Source of the DNA: an uncultured Paracoccus sp.
Lineage (GTDB): Bacteria; Pseudomonadota; Alphaproteobacteria; Rhodobacterales; Rhodobacteraceae
Length of the DNA stretch: 64,000 nt
Reading direction: 5' to 3'
NCBI RefSeq assembly: GCF_945915435.1
Contig: NZ_CAMEFG010000008.1
Span: 1 to 64,000 of the forward strand
In this document: in pieces, positions 47,687-56,809 of the stretch
Numbering within the stretch: position 1 is the stretch's first letter
Layout: each line of letters starts with the position of its first letter
Position numbers and translations under genes: made by a program
Notes under the pieces: generated by a model
The model's input: only the letters and a program-made list of their open reading frames with translations
What the model was told of the DNA's origin: nothing
Databases searched by the model: none

Positions 47687-48558
47687 CTGCCTTCGCTGCA
47701 TTCGAGGACCATATCCGCAAAGGTGGCCTGAGCGATGCGAAAGGCCCCGTCGCGATCATCCTGATCGAGGACGACACCGCCGTCGGTGCCACGCTGGCCC
47801 ACCATTTGCGCACGGGCTTCAAGAGCATCCTGGCCCTGTCGCGCGAACCGTTGCCGGAAGGGGCGATCCCGGAAGGCGACACCCGCGTCACCAGCCTGCG
47901 CTTCGACGCGCGGCGGCCCGGTGCCCATGTTCCGGTCGTGAACGCCGTCATCGACGCGGTTCCGCCCGGCACCTGGCTTTATTACTGCTATAACGCGGAA
48001 TTCCTGTTCTTCCCCTTTTCGGAATCGCGCAGCATCGGCGAGATGCTGGCCTTTCACGCCGAGGAACGGCGGCGGGCGATGCTGACCTATGTCATCGACC
48101 TCTATGCCCCTGACCTGAAACGCTTTCCCGATGCGGTCAGCCTGTCCGAGGCAATGTTCGACCGTAACGGTTATTACGCGCTTGGCCGCCGCGACCGGCA
48201 GGGCGGCATGCACGAGCGGCAGCTGGATTTCTTCGGCGGCTTGCGCTGGCGGTTCGAGGAACACCTGCCGCCCGATCGCCGCCGGATCGACCGGATCGCC
48301 ATCTTCCGCACGGCACAAGGGCTGCGGATCCTGCCCGACCACCGCTTCAATATCGAGGAATACAACACCTATTCCTGCCCCTGGCATCACAACCTGACGG
48401 CGGCGATCACCTCGTTCCGGGTTGCGAAGGCGCTGGCCAGCAATCCCGGCTCGCGCCAGCAGATCGCGGATTTCAACTGGCGGAACTCGCATCCCTTCCG
48501 CTGGAATTCGCAGCAGTTGATGGACCTGGGGTTGATGGAGCCGGGCCAGTGGTTCTGA
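47683..48558 (+). CDS. Conserved hypothetical, glycosyltransferase-like
   Basis: VAIILIEDDTAVGATLAHHL ... complete ORF with good start; family assignment weak. Confidence 0.6.
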   Translation: MTAFAAFEDHIRKGGLSDAKGPVAIILIEDDTAVGATLAHHLRTGFKSILALSREPLPEGAIPEGDTRVTSLRFDARRPGAHVPVVNAVIDAVPPGTWLYYCYNAEFLFFPFSESRSIGEMLAFHAEERRRAMLTYVIDLYAPDLKRFPDAVSLSEAMFDRNGYYALGRRDRQGGMHERQLDFFGGLRWRFEEHLPPDRRRIDRIAIFRTAQGLRILPDHRFNIEEYNTYSCPWHHNLTAAITSFRVAKALASNPGSRQQIADFNWRNSHPFRWNSQQLMDLGLMEPGQWF

Positions 48559-48696
48559 AATCCGCGTAAACCGCCACGCCGGGACGAATTGTCGCGCCCT
48601 TCTGCATGCTTGCACGCGCGGCACGGTGAATGATAGACCAGCAACTGAAACCCATCGGGCGACAAGCCCCCGAAAAGGCGATAGGCAGAGCAGCAT

Positions 48697-49206
48697 ATGA
48701 CAGCAAAGCAGACCAGTTTCGACAAGAATGACCTTCTGGCCTGCGCAAGGGGCGAACTGTTCGGACCGGGCAATGCCCAACTGCCCGAACCGCCCATGCT
48801 GATGATGGACCGCATCACCGATATTTCCGAGGACCGGGGCGCCTTCGGCAAGGGCCATGTCGTTGCCGAATTCGACATCAACCCCGATCTGTGGTTCTTC
48901 GCCTGCCATTTCCCCGGCAACCCGATCATGCCGGGCTGCCTGGGCCTTGACGGGCTGTGGCAGTTGACCGGCTTCAACCTGGGCTGGCGCGGCTGGCAGG
49001 GTCGCGGCTACGCCTTGGGCGTGGGCGAGGTCAAGCTGACCGGCATGGTCCGCCCCGACCGCAACATGCTGCGCTATTTCGTCGATTTCACCAAGGCCGT
49101 GCAGACCCGCCGCCTGACGATGGGCGTCGCCAACGGCCGGGTCGAGGCCGACGGGGAAACCATCTATGAAGTCAAGGATATGAAAGTGGCCCTCTCGGCC
49201 AGTTGA
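48697..49206 (+). CDS. fabA: Beta-hydroxydecanoyl-ACP dehydratase/isomerase
   Basis: [26 protein letters not shown]. Confidence 0.97.
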   Translation: MTAKQTSFDKNDLLACARGELFGPGNAQLPEPPMLMMDRITDISEDRGAFGKGHVVAEFDINPDLWFFACHFPGNPIMPGCLGLDGLWQLTGFNLGWRGWQGRGYALGVGEVKLTGMVRPDRNMLRYFVDFTKAVQTRRLTMGVANGRVEADGETIYEVKDMKVALSAS

Positions 49207-49230
49207 ACCCAGATAAAGAAGGAGGACGCC

Positions 49231-50460
49231 ATGCGCCGCGTCGTCATTACCGGGCTGGGTATCGTCTCGCCCATCGGCAACAATGCGGCCGAGGTGACCG
49301 CCAGCCTGCGCGAAGGCCGCTCGGGCATCACATCCGCCCCGGAATATGCCGAACTGGGCTTTCGCAGCCAGGTCCACGGGATGCCGCAGATCGCGGTCGA
49401 GGACCATGTCGACAAGCGCAACCTGCGCTTCATGGGCATGGGCGCGGCCTATAACTTTATCGCCATGCAGCAGGCCATCGAGGATGCCGGGCTGGAGGAA
49501 GGCGACGTCTCGAACCCCCGCTCGGGCCTGATCATGGGGTCCGGCGGACCCTCCACCGCGAATCTTTACGAGGCCCATCGCATCGTCAAGGAAAAGGGCG
49601 CGCCCAAGCGGATGGGACCGTTCATGGTGACGCGCTGCATGTCCTCGACCAATTCGGCCTGCCTGGCGACGCCCTTCAAGATCAAGGGCGTGAACTATTC
49701 GATCACCTCGGCCTGCTCGACCAGCGCCCATTGCATCGGCAACGGGGTCGAACTGATCCAGATGGGCAAGCAGGACATCGTCTTCGCCGGCGGCGGCGAG
49801 GAACTGGACTGGACGCTGTCCTGCCTTTTCGACGCGATGGGCGCGATGTCGTCGAAATACAACGACACGCCCGAAACCGCCTCTCGCCCCTATGACACGA
49901 CGCGCGACGGATTCGTGATCGCGGGCGGCGGCGGCGTGCTGGTGCTGGAGGAACTGTCCCACGCATTGGCCCGCGGCGCGAAGATCTATGCCGAGGTGAC
50001 GGGCTACGGCGCGACCAGCGACGGCTACGACATGGTGGCCCCGTCGGGCGAGGGCGGCGAGCGTTCGATGCGCCTTGCCCTTTCCACCCTGCCCGAAGGG
50101 CGCAAGATCAGCTATATCAACGCGCATGGCACCTCGACCCCCGTCGGTGACGTGGGCGAAGTCGAGGCCGCCCGCCGCGTCTTCGGCGAAGATGCGGTGC
50201 CTGTCATCGGCTCGACCAAGTCCCTGACCGGCCATTCCCTGGGCGCAACGGGTGTGCATGAGGCGATCTATTCCCTGCTGATGATGCAGAACCGTTTCAT
50301 CGCGGCATCGGCGAATATCACCGAACTGGACCCCCGGATCCGCCCGCAGGAAATCGCGCTGCAACGCATCGACGATGTGGATTTCGATTCGGTCCTTTCC
50401 AACAGTTTCGGTTTCGGCGGCACCAACGCAACGCTGGCCCTGTCGGTCTATCGCGATTGA
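49231..50460 (+). CDS. fabB: 3-oxoacyl-ACP synthase I
   Basis: [39 protein letters not shown]. Confidence 0.97.
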   Translation: MRRVVITGLGIVSPIGNNAAEVTASLREGRSGITSAPEYAELGFRSQVHGMPQIAVEDHVDKRNLRFMGMGAAYNFIAMQQAIEDAGLEEGDVSNPRSGLIMGSGGPSTANLYEAHRIVKEKGAPKRMGPFMVTRCMSSTNSACLATPFKIKGVNYSITSACSTSAHCIGNGVELIQMGKQDIVFAGGGEELDWTLSCLFDAMGAMSSKYNDTPETASRPYDTTRDGFVIAGGGGVLVLEELSHALARGAKIYAEVTGYGATSDGYDMVAPSGEGGERSMRLALSTLPEGRKISYINAHGTSTPVGDVGEVEAARRVFGEDAVPVIGSTKSLTGHSLGATGVHEAIYSLLMMQNRFIAASANITELDPRIRPQEIALQRIDDVDFDSVLSNSFGFGGTNATLALSVYRD

Positions 50461-50479
50461 TTTAAGAAAAGGTTAAGGC

Positions 50480-51268
50480 ATGAGCGAATTGCTGAAGGGG
50501 AAACGCGGCTTGGTGATGGGGGTCGCGAACGACCGCTCGATCGCGTGGGGCATCGCGTCGGCGCTGGCGGCACAGGGGGCCGAACTGGCTTTTTCCTACC
50601 AGGGTGAGGCTTTCGGCAAGCGGGTCGAGCCGCTGGCCCGCTCGCTGGGGTCGGACCTGCTTCTGGACATGGACGTTCAGGACGACGAATCGCTGGATCG
50701 CGGCTTTTCCCGGCTTGAACAGGAATGGGGCGGCCTGGATATCCTGATCCACGCCATCGCCTTTTCCGACAAATCCGAATTGACGGGCCGGTTTATCGAC
50801 ACGACGCGCGAGAATTTTAAGACTTCCTTGACGATTTCGTGCTATTCGCTGATCGACGTGGCCCGGCGGGCGCGGCCCCTGATGACGAATGGCGGCTCGA
50901 TCATCACGCTGACCTATGCCGGATCCAACCGCGTGACGCCCTATTACAACGTGATGGGGGTGGCAAAGGCGGCGCTGGAATCCAGTGTGCGCTACCTGGC
51001 CAACGACCTGGGACCCGAGGGGATTCGCGTCAATGCGATCAGCCCCGGCCCGATGAAGACATTGGCGGGCGCCGCGATCGGCGGCGCGCGCAAGACCTAT
51101 CGCCATACCGAGGCGAACGCCCCCCTGCGCGCCAATGCAACGCTGGAGGCGATCGGGGGCACGGCGGTCTGGCTGACCTCGGATTGGGGGGCATGCACGA
51201 CGGGCGAGATCGTGCTGGTCGATGGCGGCTATCATGTGCTGGGCATGCCGCAATCGGACAACCTCTGA
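50480..51268 (+). CDS. fabI: Enoyl-ACP reductase (NADH)
   Basis: KRGLVMGVANDRSIAWGIA; YYNVMGVAKAALESSVRYLA. Confidence 0.96.
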   Translation: MSELLKGKRGLVMGVANDRSIAWGIASALAAQGAELAFSYQGEAFGKRVEPLARSLGSDLLLDMDVQDDESLDRGFSRLEQEWGGLDILIHAIAFSDKSELTGRFIDTTRENFKTSLTISCYSLIDVARRARPLMTNGGSIITLTYAGSNRVTPYYNVMGVAKAALESSVRYLANDLGPEGIRVNAISPGPMKTLAGAAIGGARKTYRHTEANAPLRANATLEAIGGTAVWLTSDWGACTTGEIVLVDGGYHVLGMPQSDNL

Positions 51269-52092
51269 TGCGGTATTTCCCGGCACCGGACGGGGCGCGG
51301 CTGGCCTATCGCGACGAAGGCGCGGGCATCCCGGTCCTGGCGCTGGCGGGGCTGACGCGCACGGGTGCCGATTTTGACTATCTCGCGCCGCATCTGCCGG
51401 ATGTGCGGTTGATCCGGCCCGATTATCGGGGACGCGGCGCATCCGAATGGACCGGCCCGGACAGCTATACGGTCGAGCAAGAGGCCGCCGATGCGCTGGC
51501 CCTGCTGGACCATTTGGAAATTCCCAGGGCGGCGCTGCTGGGCACCTCTCGCGGGGGGCTGATCGGGTTGCATCTGGCGGCCAGCGCAAACCATCGGCTG
51601 GCAGGGCTGTGCCTGAACGACGTCGGCCCGGTGATCGAAACCGAGGGTTTGCGACGCATTTCCGCCTATATCGGGCGCAATCCCTCGGTGAACAACCATG
51701 CCGAACTGGCCGAGGTGCTGCCCAGGGTAATGGAGGGGTTTGCCAATGTCCCGCCCTCGCGCTGGCTGGAGGAAGCGCGCAAGCATTATCAGCCCGACGG
51801 CGGCAAGCTGGTCATCACCTATGATCCCGCCCTGCGCGACGCCTTCGTCGAGGCGTTCCGGGACGACCTGTCCGATGCCTGGCCGCAGTTCGACGCGGCA
51901 AGGAACCTGCCGCTGGCGGTGATCCGGGGTGCAAACTCGGACCTGCTGTCCAGGGCCACCGTGGCCGAGATGCAAAGGCGCCGCCCCGACATGATCGTGG
52001 CAGAGGTGCCGGATCGCGCGCATATCCCCTTTCTGGACGAACCCGAGGCGCTCGACGCGATTCGCGGGTGGCTGGATCGGATTGCCATCTGA
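51268..52092 (+). CDS. Alpha/beta hydrolase
   Basis: PVLALAGLTRTGADFDYL; DYRGRGASEW; LLGTSRGGLIGLHLA. Confidence 0.9.
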   Translation: MRYFPAPDGARLAYRDEGAGIPVLALAGLTRTGADFDYLAPHLPDVRLIRPDYRGRGASEWTGPDSYTVEQEAADALALLDHLEIPRAALLGTSRGGLIGLHLAASANHRLAGLCLNDVGPVIETEGLRRISAYIGRNPSVNNHAELAEVLPRVMEGFANVPPSRWLEEARKHYQPDGGKLVITYDPALRDAFVEAFRDDLSDAWPQFDAARNLPLAVIRGANSDLLSRATVAEMQRRRPDMIVAEVPDRAHIPFLDEPEALDAIRGWLDRIAI

Positions 52093-52120
52093 ATCGGATG
52101 GTGGACATGGCCAAGGGGCA

Positions 52121-52136
52121 GGATTATCTATAATCC
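52121..52136. promoter_or_regulatory. BioR operator (autoregulatory)
   Basis: GGATTATCTATAATCC palindrome immediately before the bioR ATG. Confidence 0.82.
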
Positions 52137-52781
52137 ATGCCCCAGCCACCCGGTGAAACCCTTGCCACCCGCATCGCCCGCACCCTTGCCGAACGCATCA
52201 TCTCGGGTCGGATCCCACCGGGTGCGCGGCTGAGGCAGGACCACATCGCGACCGAATTCGGCGCCAGCCACGTCCCCGTGCGCGAAGCCTTCCGCCGTCT
52301 GGAGGCGCAGGGCCTGGCGGAAAGCCTGCCCCGACGTGGTGTCCGCGTCACCAGCTTCGACATCGCCGAACTGCGCGAGGTCGCCGAAATGCGCGCCTCG
52401 CTGGAATCGCTGGCGCTGCGCCATGCGGCGCCCAACATGACCCCCGCCGTTCTGGCCGAGGCCGAGGAGGCCACCGCCGCCGCCGAATCCGCCCCTGACG
52501 TGCAGGTGTGGGAATCCGCGAATCGCCGCTTTCACCGCCTGATCCTGACCCCCTGCCACATGCCGCGGCTGCTGGCGACGATCGACGACCTGCATGCCGC
52601 CAGCGCGCGCTTCCTGTTTGCAGCCTGGCGGCAGGAATGGGAATCGAAGACCGACCATGACCATCGCGCCATCATCCTTGCGCTGCGAAAGGGCCAGACC
52701 GATATGGCCTGCATGACCCTTGCCCGCCATGTCGGGTGGATCGGCCGGCGGCGCGGGGGACAAAAAACGATGATTTCCTAA
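52137..52781 (+). CDS. bioR: GntR-family biotin regulator BioR
   Basis: GntR wHTH ([52 protein letters not shown]) with BioR boxes at its own and the bioY promoter. Confidence 0.85.
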   Translation: MPQPPGETLATRIARTLAERIISGRIPPGARLRQDHIATEFGASHVPVREAFRRLEAQGLAESLPRRGVRVTSFDIAELREVAEMRASLESLALRHAAPNMTPAVLAEAEEATAAAESAPDVQVWESANRRFHRLILTPCHMPRLLATIDDLHAASARFLFAAWRQEWESKTDHDHRAIILALRKGQTDMACMTLARHVGWIGRRRGGQKTMIS

Positions 52782-52804
52782 GCCTCTACGCGAATATTTA
52801 TAAA

Positions 52805-52814
52805 TTATCTATAA
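52805..52814. promoter_or_regulatory. BioR box 1 upstream of bioY
   Basis: TTATCTATAA, followed by T to give an overlapping TATAAT. Confidence 0.82.
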
Positions 52815-52848
52815 TCCTGCTTGCAGCGATCCCGATACCTTGCCCTGT

Positions 52849-52858
52849 TTATAGATAT
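52849..52858. promoter_or_regulatory. BioR box 2 upstream of bioY (one mismatch)
   Basis: TTATAGATAT versus TTATAGATAA. Confidence 0.6.
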
Positions 52859-52883
52859 CTTGACCGATATCGACGGAGCACAC

Positions 52884-53441
52884 ATGTCCACCCACAGCCA
52901 TTCCATCCCCCAAGGGACAAGCATCACGAAATTCGCGGCCTGCACGGTGGCGGGGGCCGCGCTGATCACGCTTGGCGCAAAGACCCAGATCCCCTTCTGG
53001 CCGGTGCCGATGACGCTGCACACGCTGGCAGTGTTCTGGATCGCGGTCAGCTTTGGCCCGCGCCTGGCGCTTGCCGCGATGGCGGCCTATCTGGCGGCGG
53101 GCGCGGCGGGGGCGCCGGTCTTTTCCGGCTCGCCCGAGCGGGGTATCGGCCTTGCCTATATGTTCGGGCCGACGGGCGGTTATCTGCTGGGCTATCTGGT
53201 CGCGGCGGGCCTGATCGGCTGGCTGGCGCGTGGGGCCTCGTTGCCCCGGCAGGCGATGGCGATGCTGGCAGGGCTTGCAACCGTCTACGCCCTTGGCCTT
53301 GCCTGGCTTGGCAATTTCGTCCCCGCCCGCGAGTTGCTGGCCGCCGGGCTGACGCCCTTCCTTGCCGGAGACCTGCTGAAGATCGCGCTGGTCTGCGCGC
53401 TGGCCCGTGGCTGGCAGCGCCTGAAAGGCGGCGCGCAATGA
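52884..53441 (+). CDS. bioY: Biotin transporter BioY
   Basis: [42 protein letters not shown]. Confidence 0.95.
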   Translation: MSTHSHSIPQGTSITKFAACTVAGAALITLGAKTQIPFWPVPMTLHTLAVFWIAVSFGPRLALAAMAAYLAAGAAGAPVFSGSPERGIGLAYMFGPTGGYLLGYLVAAGLIGWLARGASLPRQAMAMLAGLATVYALGLAWLGNFVPARELLAAGLTPFLAGDLLKIALVCALARGWQRLKGGAQ

Positions 53442-54415
53442 TCCGCCGCGACTGGACCCTGGACGAGGCGGGCCGGATCCACGCCCTGCCCCTGCCCCTG
53501 CTGATGGCCCGCGCGGGCCGGGTCCACGCCGCCCATTTCGACCCGACCGTGATCGAGACGGCCAGCCTTCTGTCCATCAAGACCGGCGGCTGCCCCGAGG
53601 ATTGCGGCTATTGTTCGCAAAGCGCGCATCACGATACGGGCGTCAAGGCGACCCGGCTGATGGACAAGGCCGAGGTCGTCGCGGCCGCCCGGCGCGCCAA
53701 GGCGGCGGGGGCGCAGCGTTTCTGCATGGGTGCGGCCTGGCGCAGCCCCAAGGACCGCGACATGGACAAGCTGTGCGACATGGTGCGCGAAGTCAGCGGG
53801 TTGGGGCTGGAGACCTGCATGACCCTGGGGATGCTGACGCCCGCGCAGGTCGCGAAGCTGAAGGCGGCGGGGCTGGATTTCTACAACCACAACATCGACA
53901 CCTCGCCCGAATATTATGCGCAGATCGCCTCGACCCGGACGATCGGGGACCGGCTGGAAACGCTGGAACATGTCCGCAAGGGCGGCATCCGCACCTGCTG
54001 CGGCGGCATCATCGGCATGGGCGAGGCCGAGGGCGACCGCATCTCGATGCTGGTAACGCTGGCCACGCTGCCCGCCCACCCCGACAGCGTGCCGATCAAC
54101 CTGTGGAACCGGGTCGAGGGCGTGCCGGTGCAGGAACGCGCCCGCCCCGTCGATCCCTTCGCACTGGTGCGCACCATCGCGCTGGCCCGCATCCTGATGC
54201 CCGCCAGCATCGTCAGGCTGTCCGCCGGCCGCACGGGGATGAGCGATGAACTGCAAGTGCTGTGCTTCCTGGCCGGGGCGAACTCGATCTTCGTGGGCGA
54301 CATGCTGCTGACGACCGAGAACCCGGCAAGCTGGCAGGACGCCGACCTGCTGGAACGGGTGGGCATGACCGTCGCCCCCTGCAACCCGCAGCGGACCGGA
54401 ATCGCGGCGCAATAG
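53438..54415 (+). CDS. bioB: Biotin synthase
   Basis: [20 protein letters not shown] radical-SAM motif; [12 protein letters not shown]. Confidence 0.97.
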   Translation: MIRRDWTLDEAGRIHALPLPLLMARAGRVHAAHFDPTVIETASLLSIKTGGCPEDCGYCSQSAHHDTGVKATRLMDKAEVVAAARRAKAAGAQRFCMGAAWRSPKDRDMDKLCDMVREVSGLGLETCMTLGMLTPAQVAKLKAAGLDFYNHNIDTSPEYYAQIASTRTIGDRLETLEHVRKGGIRTCCGGIIGMGEAEGDRISMLVTLATLPAHPDSVPINLWNRVEGVPVQERARPVDPFALVRTIALARILMPASIVRLSAGRTGMSDELQVLCFLAGANSIFVGDMLLTTENPASWQDADLLERVGMTVAPCNPQRTGIAAQ

Positions 54416-54480
54416 CGCAACCCCTTCCACCGGGCGCGCGGATTTGCGACATCTGGGCCGACGAATGAAAGGCAGCACCG

Positions 54481-55182
54481 ATGCCCGACCGCCCGCCCCA
54501 GCCCGCAACGACCACCCTGCTGACCGGGCGGGTCCGCCCCCTGCCCGACAGCGACCGGACCAGCGGGATCTACAAGACCCCCGTCACCGGCCCGCTGCAA
54601 CTGGGCGCACTTGGCCTGGAGGGCGACGAACAGGCCGACCTGCGCGTTCACGGCGGCATCGAAAAGGCGGTCCATCACTATCCCGCCGAACATTACCCCG
54701 ATTGGCGGGCCGAGCTTGGCCCCCTGCCCGACCTGGCCCGGCCCGGCGGCTTTGGCGAGAACATCTCGACCACCGGCCTGACCGAGGAAAACGTGGCCGT
54801 CGGCGACATCTTCCGGCTTGGCGGCGCGCTGGTGCAGGTCTCGCAGGGGCGCCAGCCGTGCTGGAAGCTGAACCGGCGCTTCGGCGTGCCCGACATGGCG
54901 CGGCGGGTGCAGGGAACCGGGCGCACGGGCTGGTATTACCGCGTCCTGCAACCGGGCCGGGTCGCCCCCGGCGACCTGCTTGCGCTTGATGATCGCATCG
55001 CGCCGGAATGGACGCTGCGCCGGTTGTGGCATGCGCTTTACGTCGACCGCATGAACCTGGCCGAGCTGCGCGGCATCGCCGCCCTTGACGTTCTGGCCGA
55101 AGGGTGGCGCAAATACGCCATCCGGCGGCTGGACAGCGGCCGGGTCGAGGATTGGAACAAGCGCCTGGAGGGCCGCGAATGA
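54481..55182 (+). CDS. MOSC-domain protein (YiiM-like)
   Basis: DLRVHGGIEKAVHHYPAEHY; GGFGENISTTGL; QGRQPCWKLNRRF. Confidence 0.9.
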   Translation: MPDRPPQPATTTLLTGRVRPLPDSDRTSGIYKTPVTGPLQLGALGLEGDEQADLRVHGGIEKAVHHYPAEHYPDWRAELGPLPDLARPGGFGENISTTGLTEENVAVGDIFRLGGALVQVSQGRQPCWKLNRRFGVPDMARRVQGTGRTGWYYRVLQPGRVAPGDLLALDDRIAPEWTLRRLWHALYVDRMNLAELRGIAALDVLAEGWRKYAIRRLDSGRVEDWNKRLEGRE

Positions 55183-56030
55183 AGAAACCGCCGCTCGTCA
55201 TCTCGATCCAGAGCCAGGTGGTCTTTGGCCATGTCGGCAATTCCGCCGCGATCTTTCCCATGCAGGCGGCGGGGCTGGAGGTCGCAGCGATCCCGACCGT
55301 GCTTTTTTCCAACACGCCGCATTATCCGACGCTGCGCGGCTGCCCGACACCGCCCGAAATCTTCGCCGACCTGCTGACGGGGGCCGAGGAGCGCGGGCTG
55401 CCCGCCCGCGCGTCCTTTGTCCTGTCGGGCTATATCGGCTCGGTCGAGGTGGCGCGGATGGCGGCGCGTTTCGTGGCCGGGGCCAAGGCAGCAAATCCCG
55501 GCCTGCGCTATATCTGCGACCCGGTGATGGGCGACACCGGGCCGGGGCTTTACGTTCCGCCCGAGATCGCCGCCATCATGCGCGCGGACCTGTTGCCGCA
55601 GGCCGACCTTGCCACCCCCAACCAGTTTGAACTTGGCTGGCTGACCGGGCTGGACATCCACACCCTGGCCGACCTGCATCGCGCACGGCAACGGCTGAAC
55701 ATGACCCCCCAGGCGCTGCTGATCGCCACCGGCTGCAAGCTGGACGACACACCCGAAGGCATGATCGAAAGCGTCATCCTGTCCGGGCATGGCGAGACCC
55801 GCCACCCGACGCCCTATCTGCCGATTTTCCTGTCGGGGACGGGCGACCTTTATACCGGGCTGCTGACGGCAGAGCTGGGCGGCGGCGCGACCCCCGCGCA
55901 GGCGGTCGAACAGGCGCAGCGCCTGACCGCCCTTGCCCTGAAACGCGCCCGCGTCCTTGGCGCGAAAGAGGTGGTCCTGTCCGACCCCGCCTTTCGCCGC
56001 GCGCTGCTGGAACTGTCACCGCCGGAATAG
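55179..56030 (+). CDS. pdxY: Pyridoxal kinase
   Basis: SIQSQVVFGHVGNSAAIFPMQ; CDPVMGDTG; GTGDLYTGLLTA. Confidence 0.93.
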   Translation: MKKPPLVISIQSQVVFGHVGNSAAIFPMQAAGLEVAAIPTVLFSNTPHYPTLRGCPTPPEIFADLLTGAEERGLPARASFVLSGYIGSVEVARMAARFVAGAKAANPGLRYICDPVMGDTGPGLYVPPEIAAIMRADLLPQADLATPNQFELGWLTGLDIHTLADLHRARQRLNMTPQALLIATGCKLDDTPEGMIESVILSGHGETRHPTPYLPIFLSGTGDLYTGLLTAELGGGATPAQAVEQAQRLTALALKRARVLGAKEVVLSDPAFRRALLELSPPE

Positions 56031-56045
56031 GCGCCGAAAAGAAAG

Positions 56046-56067
56046 GCCGCGACCCGAGGGGCGCGGC
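56046..56067. terminator. Hairpin between convergent pdxY and rpmG
   Basis: GCCGCG-N10-CGCGGC. Confidence 0.4.
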
Positions 56068-56094
56068 TGCAACAGGTTGTCCTGTCGGGCAAGA

Positions 56095-56262
56095 TTACTT
56101 GATCTTGCCTTCCTTGTATTCGACATGTTTGCGCACGACCGGATCGTATTTGTTGACCGTCATCTTTTCGGTCATCGTGCGGGCGTTTTTCTTGGTGACA
56201 TAGAAATGCCCGGTTCCGGCCGTCGAGTTCAGACGGATCTTGATCGTCGTCGGCTTCGCCAT
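56095..56262 (-). CDS. rpmG: 50S ribosomal protein L33
   Basis: My translation [55 protein letters not shown]; below ORF-track length cut-off. Confidence 0.95.
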
Positions 56263-56390
56263 TGGTTATCGCTCCTGCTGCGGGGCGGCAGGCTAAGGCC
56301 GCGATTCACCCCGGAAATCCCTTGGAAGCCCGCTTTTTAGTCGCAAAACGGTCAGAGTCAACCTGAAAAGGGCGCAAACGCGGGGAAAAC

Positions 56391-56764
56391 ACGCAGATGG
56401 CCTGTAAGCCGGATTTTGTTCCGGGGTCGCCCCCTTCGATGACCATTCCTCTAGCCCCGCTGTTGCCAACGGGGTCTGGCTGCCAACCCGGACCTGCTGG
56501 GGCGAAGGCAGCCCTGCCTTGCGGCGCGCGGTCCCTATTCGGCATTGCTCCCGGTGGGGCTTGCCGTGCCGGTCCGGTTGCCCGTCCCGCGGTAGGCTCT
56601 TACCCTACCGTTTCACCCTTGCCCATGCGCGCATGGGCGGTCTCTTCTCTGTGGCGCTTTCCCTGGGGTCGCCCCCGCCGGGCGTTACCCGGCACCGTGC
56701 CTTCATGGAGTCCGGACTTTCCTCGTGGGTCCGAAGACCCCCGCGGCCATCCGGCCATCTGCGT
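56391..56764 (-). ncRNA. rnpB: RNase P RNA, bacterial class A
   Basis: Reverse strand contains GAGGAAAGTCCGGACTCCATGAAGGCACGGTGCCGGGTAACGCCCGGCGGGGG, AGGGTGAAACGGTAGGGTAAGAGCCTACC and terminal ACAAAATCCGGCTTACAGGCCATCTGCG; ends pair as P1. Confidence 0.95.
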
Positions 56765-56809
56765 ATTGTCGCAGATAGGGCCGTTGGCGGGCAGCGTCAA
56801 GCAAGGGGA

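Noticed and set aside
46903-50364. 1153-aa minus-strand ORF
   Set aside because: Antisense to fabA, fabB and the upstream gene pair, which have strong motifs
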